Assembly: GCA_007570915.1 (NCBI GenBank)
Contig: RKSK01000084.1
Coordinates: 1-7,226 of the forward strand
Length of the DNA stretch: 7,226 nt
From: Cenarchaeum sp.
GTDB lineage: Archaea > Thermoproteota > Nitrososphaeria > Nitrososphaerales > Nitrosopumilaceae
Reading direction: 5' to 3'
Part shown: positions 5,594 through 7,226 of the stretch, piece by piece
Position numbering within the stretch: the first letter of the stretch is position 1
How the letters are laid out: every line of letters starts with the position of its first letter
Notes under the pieces: generated by a model
Databases searched by the model: none
What the model was told of the DNA's origin: nothing
The model's input: the letters and a program-made list of their open reading frames with translations, nothing else
Position numbers and translations under genes: made by a program

Positions 5594-6862
5594 CTATGCG
5601 GCCACGGGCACCGCGCGCATGCGATCCAGGCCGTTGCGCGCCCTCACGCGGTACAGCGCGGCCTCGCGCTCGGCCTCGACAAAGTCGAGGCGCCGGACCA
5701 TGTCGGGCAGGTCGGGTATCTGCGCGTCGCCGTCGCACTTTTCCTGGTAGTGGTTGGCGTTTATGCGCACCCATTCGGCTGCCGCGGACGCCAGGAGGAG
5801 CAGCCTCCCATGCCCAATCCCGCGCTCGATCTCCACAGGGAACGGCGAGTACTCGCCGACGGCGTCCCATTTCACGGCAAGGGTTCGAAGCCTGGTGATC
5901 TCGCCACGGTGATCGCAGAGCTCCCTAATTACGGCGTCCTTGGGGGGATCGAGCCCACCCTCGCGCATCTTGTCGCACAGGTCAAGCAGTATGTACAGCT
6001 CGATTACCATGTGCCTCACATAAAGGAGGAGGCGCTGGCGCTCCAGCTCAACCCAGAGTTTGGGCATCCCGTGCGCGACGGTCTGGAGGCTGTTGGTGTG
6101 CCTGTACACCTCGACGGTTCCACGAAGCGCCCAGCGGAGGCGTATGAGCTCAGAGGCGATCGGCACCCCGCCGCCTCCCATCCTGTCAAGGGCAACGCAG
6201 CGCACGGGGTTTTTCCTGTTATAGTCGGCCACCTGGTCGGGAAACTTGCGAAAGTCGTAGAGTCTCATGGAGGCCGCGTTGGGCGGAAGCTTTGAGAGCG
6301 ACGAGCAAAACTCCCCTGGAATTGAATGCATGAGGCCGTCAATGAACGCGTTTACGAGGTTTGCGCACACCAGGAACGAGTTTTCTGGAACCTGGCCTGG
6401 CGCTTGGCTGCCATGATCCAGCCGGCTCACAATCCCAAACAGCCCGCTGCCGGGATGCACGACGTCGTCCCTCAGGTCGGGCATGCCTTCAGAGAGCTCG
6501 CGCACCCTCTCGCAGATCGGCATAAGGTGCGACATTGAGGCTCGTTGCGACTCGCCGAGTTGGCCCATTAGGTAGTCGTAAATCTTGTTGAACTTGTGGA
6601 ACTCTAGGGTCATGTACTGCAGGCCCGACTTTGCCAGGTAGTGATCCTCGTCGGACGTGCCCGTGGTGAGGTTTATGACGTCATTTAGGGAAAAATCCAG
6701 GGCAACGCGGAGCTCAAACAGGTGGGCAAGCGCCTTCTCGACTCCGGTTAGCCCCCCCTCCCTGCTCGGCTTGTCCATATATGCGGCATATATCTCATGG
6801 AGCGGGGACTCGCAGGCCCCGTCGCACTCCCCGTGGGCCTCGTTAAGCCAATAGTCCCACAA
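5594..6862 (-). CDS. Unrecognised helical protein with apparent internal duplication and HEPN-like R-x4-H motif
   Basis: I do not recognise this 422-residue protein. It has no signal peptide or clear membrane segment and looks almost wholly alpha-helical, so it is probably cytoplasmic. Two halves seem related. L48-FELRVAL-55 resembles L239-IRLRWAL-246, and 82 and 86 residues later LRDDVVH (130-136) resembles LRTLAVK (325-331). Each is followed about 30 residues on by a hydrophobic helix (164-176; 354-367). R131-x4-H136 with Asp after the Arg fits the R-x4-6-H pattern of HEPN RNases; the second copy has Lys in place of His. The start is TTG at 6862, with an in-frame stop 24 bases upstream and no other start between. 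ATG 6778 (residue 29) is the alternative. It is convergent with aIF5B, stops 15 bases apart. GC falls from ~73% near its 3' end to ~50% near its 5' end. Confidence 0.75.
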   Translation of the reverse strand: MWDYWLNEAHGECDGACESPLHEIYAAYMDKPSREGGLTGVEKALAHLFELRVALDFSLNDVINLTTGTSDEDHYLAKSGLQYMTLEFHKFNKIYDYLMGQLGESQRASMSHLMPICERVRELSEGMPDLRDDVVHPGSGLFGIVSRLDHGSQAPGQVPENSFLVCANLVNAFIDGLMHSIPGEFCSSLSKLPPNAASMRLYDFRKFPDQVADYNRKNPVRCVALDRMGGGGVPIASELIRLRWALRGTVEVYRHTNSLQTVAHGMPKLWVELERQRLLLYVRHMVIELYILLDLCDKMREGGLDPPKDAVIRELCDHRGEITRLRTLAVKWDAVGEYSPFPVEIERGIGHGRLLLLASAAAEWVRINANHYQEKCDGDAQIPDLPDMVRRLDFVEAEREAALYRVRARNGLDRMRAVPVAA

Positions 6863-7099
6863 CTCAAGCTGCCCCCGGGTTGCCTACAGCGCGACCCGCG
6901 CACTGCCCCCGCGCAAGCCTGCTTTTTGGTCTGTTCACATCGGAGCGGGCAACGGTTAGGCGTTATATGCTTTTCTTGGCTTGTGCCCGCGCGATTGGCT
7001 ACGGAATGCCCCTGGGGCTACCCACAAGCCTAGGATCCTTGCGTCCTCTGCGATCCAAAAACCTTAACAACGCACAAAATAACAGATGGCCGTCGCGCT
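6863..7099. other. Intergenic region between divergent genes
   Basis: This gap of about 240 bases holds no reading frame I would call a gene. It contains the candidate minus-strand promoter at 6961-6977 and an A-rich tract at 7056-7083 (AAAAACCTTAACAA and CACAAAATAACAG) that may hold the TATA box of the rightward gene. GGATCC at 7033-7038 lies within a short palindrome (AGGATCCT). I see no tRNA, box C/D RNA or repeat array here. Its GC is lower than in the translation cluster. Confidence 0.5.
6961..6977 (-). promoter_or_regulatory. Possible BRE/TATA promoter for the minus-strand gene
   Basis: On the minus strand this reads AAGAAAAGCATATAACG: a purine-rich stretch resembling a BRE directly before a TATA-like CATATAAC. 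A start about 25 bases downstream falls near 6941, giving a leader of about 80 bases to the TTG at 6862. That is long for this kind of genome. The A/T-rich patch on the plus strand (GTTATATG) could equally serve rightward transcription, but no convincing start lies at the right distance. Confidence 0.4.
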
Positions 7100-7226
7100 A
7101 TGGCGGGCATTAGCGAAGAAACGCAAAAACAAACGGGCGAACCGGCCCACGCCGATGAGCGGTGTGTCACGCTTGAGAAGGTCATGGGAATAGTCCTGTG
7201 TGTCAGCCGCATAGACCAAGAAACAC
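7100..7226 (+). CDS. Start of an unrecognised gene (3' partial)
   Basis: An open frame starts at ATG 7100 and runs to the window end without a stop (42 complete codons): MAGISEETQK, then a polar stretch with PAHADERC, then a more hydrophobic VTLEKVMGIVLCVSRIDQ. It begins acidic and polar and looks like a cytoplasmic N-terminus, but I recognise no family. CACAAAATAAC (7073-7083) is centred about 22 bases before the ATG, which would suit a leaderless transcript. No Shine-Dalgarno sequence is visible. An ATG at 7086 in another frame gives only 35 codons. The codon choice is less GC-biased than in the translation cluster. Confidence 0.5.
   Translation, partial: MAGISEETQKQTGEPAHADERCVTLEKVMGIVLCVSRIDQET

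Noticed and set aside
5750..6295. Plus-strand open frame of 181 codons opposite the unknown minus-strand gene
   Set aside because: It overlaps only part of the longer 422-codon frame, whose two halves show coherent related motifs, and it has no motif, promoter or ribosome site of its own.
7086..7195. Alternative ATG at 7086 with a 35-codon frame
   Set aside because: The product is short and very Arg/Lys-rich. The overlapping frame from 7100 stays open to the window end and looks more like protein.

Overview
The window reads as a stretch of a high-GC thaumarchaeal (Nitrososphaerota) genome, most like the sponge-associated Cenarchaeum branch. The support is the gene order L7Ae - S28e - L24e - NDK - aIF5B/IF2, the archaeal/eukaryotic-type ribosomal proteins, TATA-type promoters with short or no leaders, and a left-edge protein with a CFI-box-like C-terminus and aromatic repeats that I associate with ammonia-oxidising archaea. 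Free-living Nitrosopumilus relatives are AT-rich, so the roughly 70% GC seen in sample lines of the left 5.6 kb points to a host-associated or otherwise unusual lineage. The genus is inference.

Layout. Positions 1-1035 (+) hold the C-terminal part of a repeat-built protein. The ATG at position 1 is probably an internal repeat methionine, so the gene likely starts upstream. Its 3' end runs antisense into a tRNA-Leu(UAG) gene on the minus strand (998-1085, CCA encoded). A single AT-rich island (1107-1121) lies at promoter distance from both the tRNA and a divergent glmM-type phosphohexomutase gene (1136-2482, +). From 2574 to 5578 (+) a tight five-gene cluster encodes L7Ae, S28e, L24e, NDK and aIF5B/IF2. 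It has two 4-base stop/start overlaps, gaps of 6 and 10 bases, and GTG/TTG starts, and is probably one translationally coupled operon for ribosome structure, NTP supply and initiation. Convergent with it, 15 bases away, is a 422-codon gene (5594-6862, -) for an unrecognised helical protein. At the right edge (7100-7226, +) a new gene begins and leaves the window.

The left 5.6 kb is ordinary core genome with strong sequence habits: TTT rather than TTC before G, NCA rather than NCG before AAG, and few TTCG/CGAA tetranucleotides. These habits and the high GC weaken towards the right end. The most interesting gene is the unrecognised 422-codon protein, which appears to carry an internal duplication and one R-x4-H motif of the kind seen in HEPN ribonucleases. 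I see no CRISPR array, insertion sequence, integrase or complete defence system.
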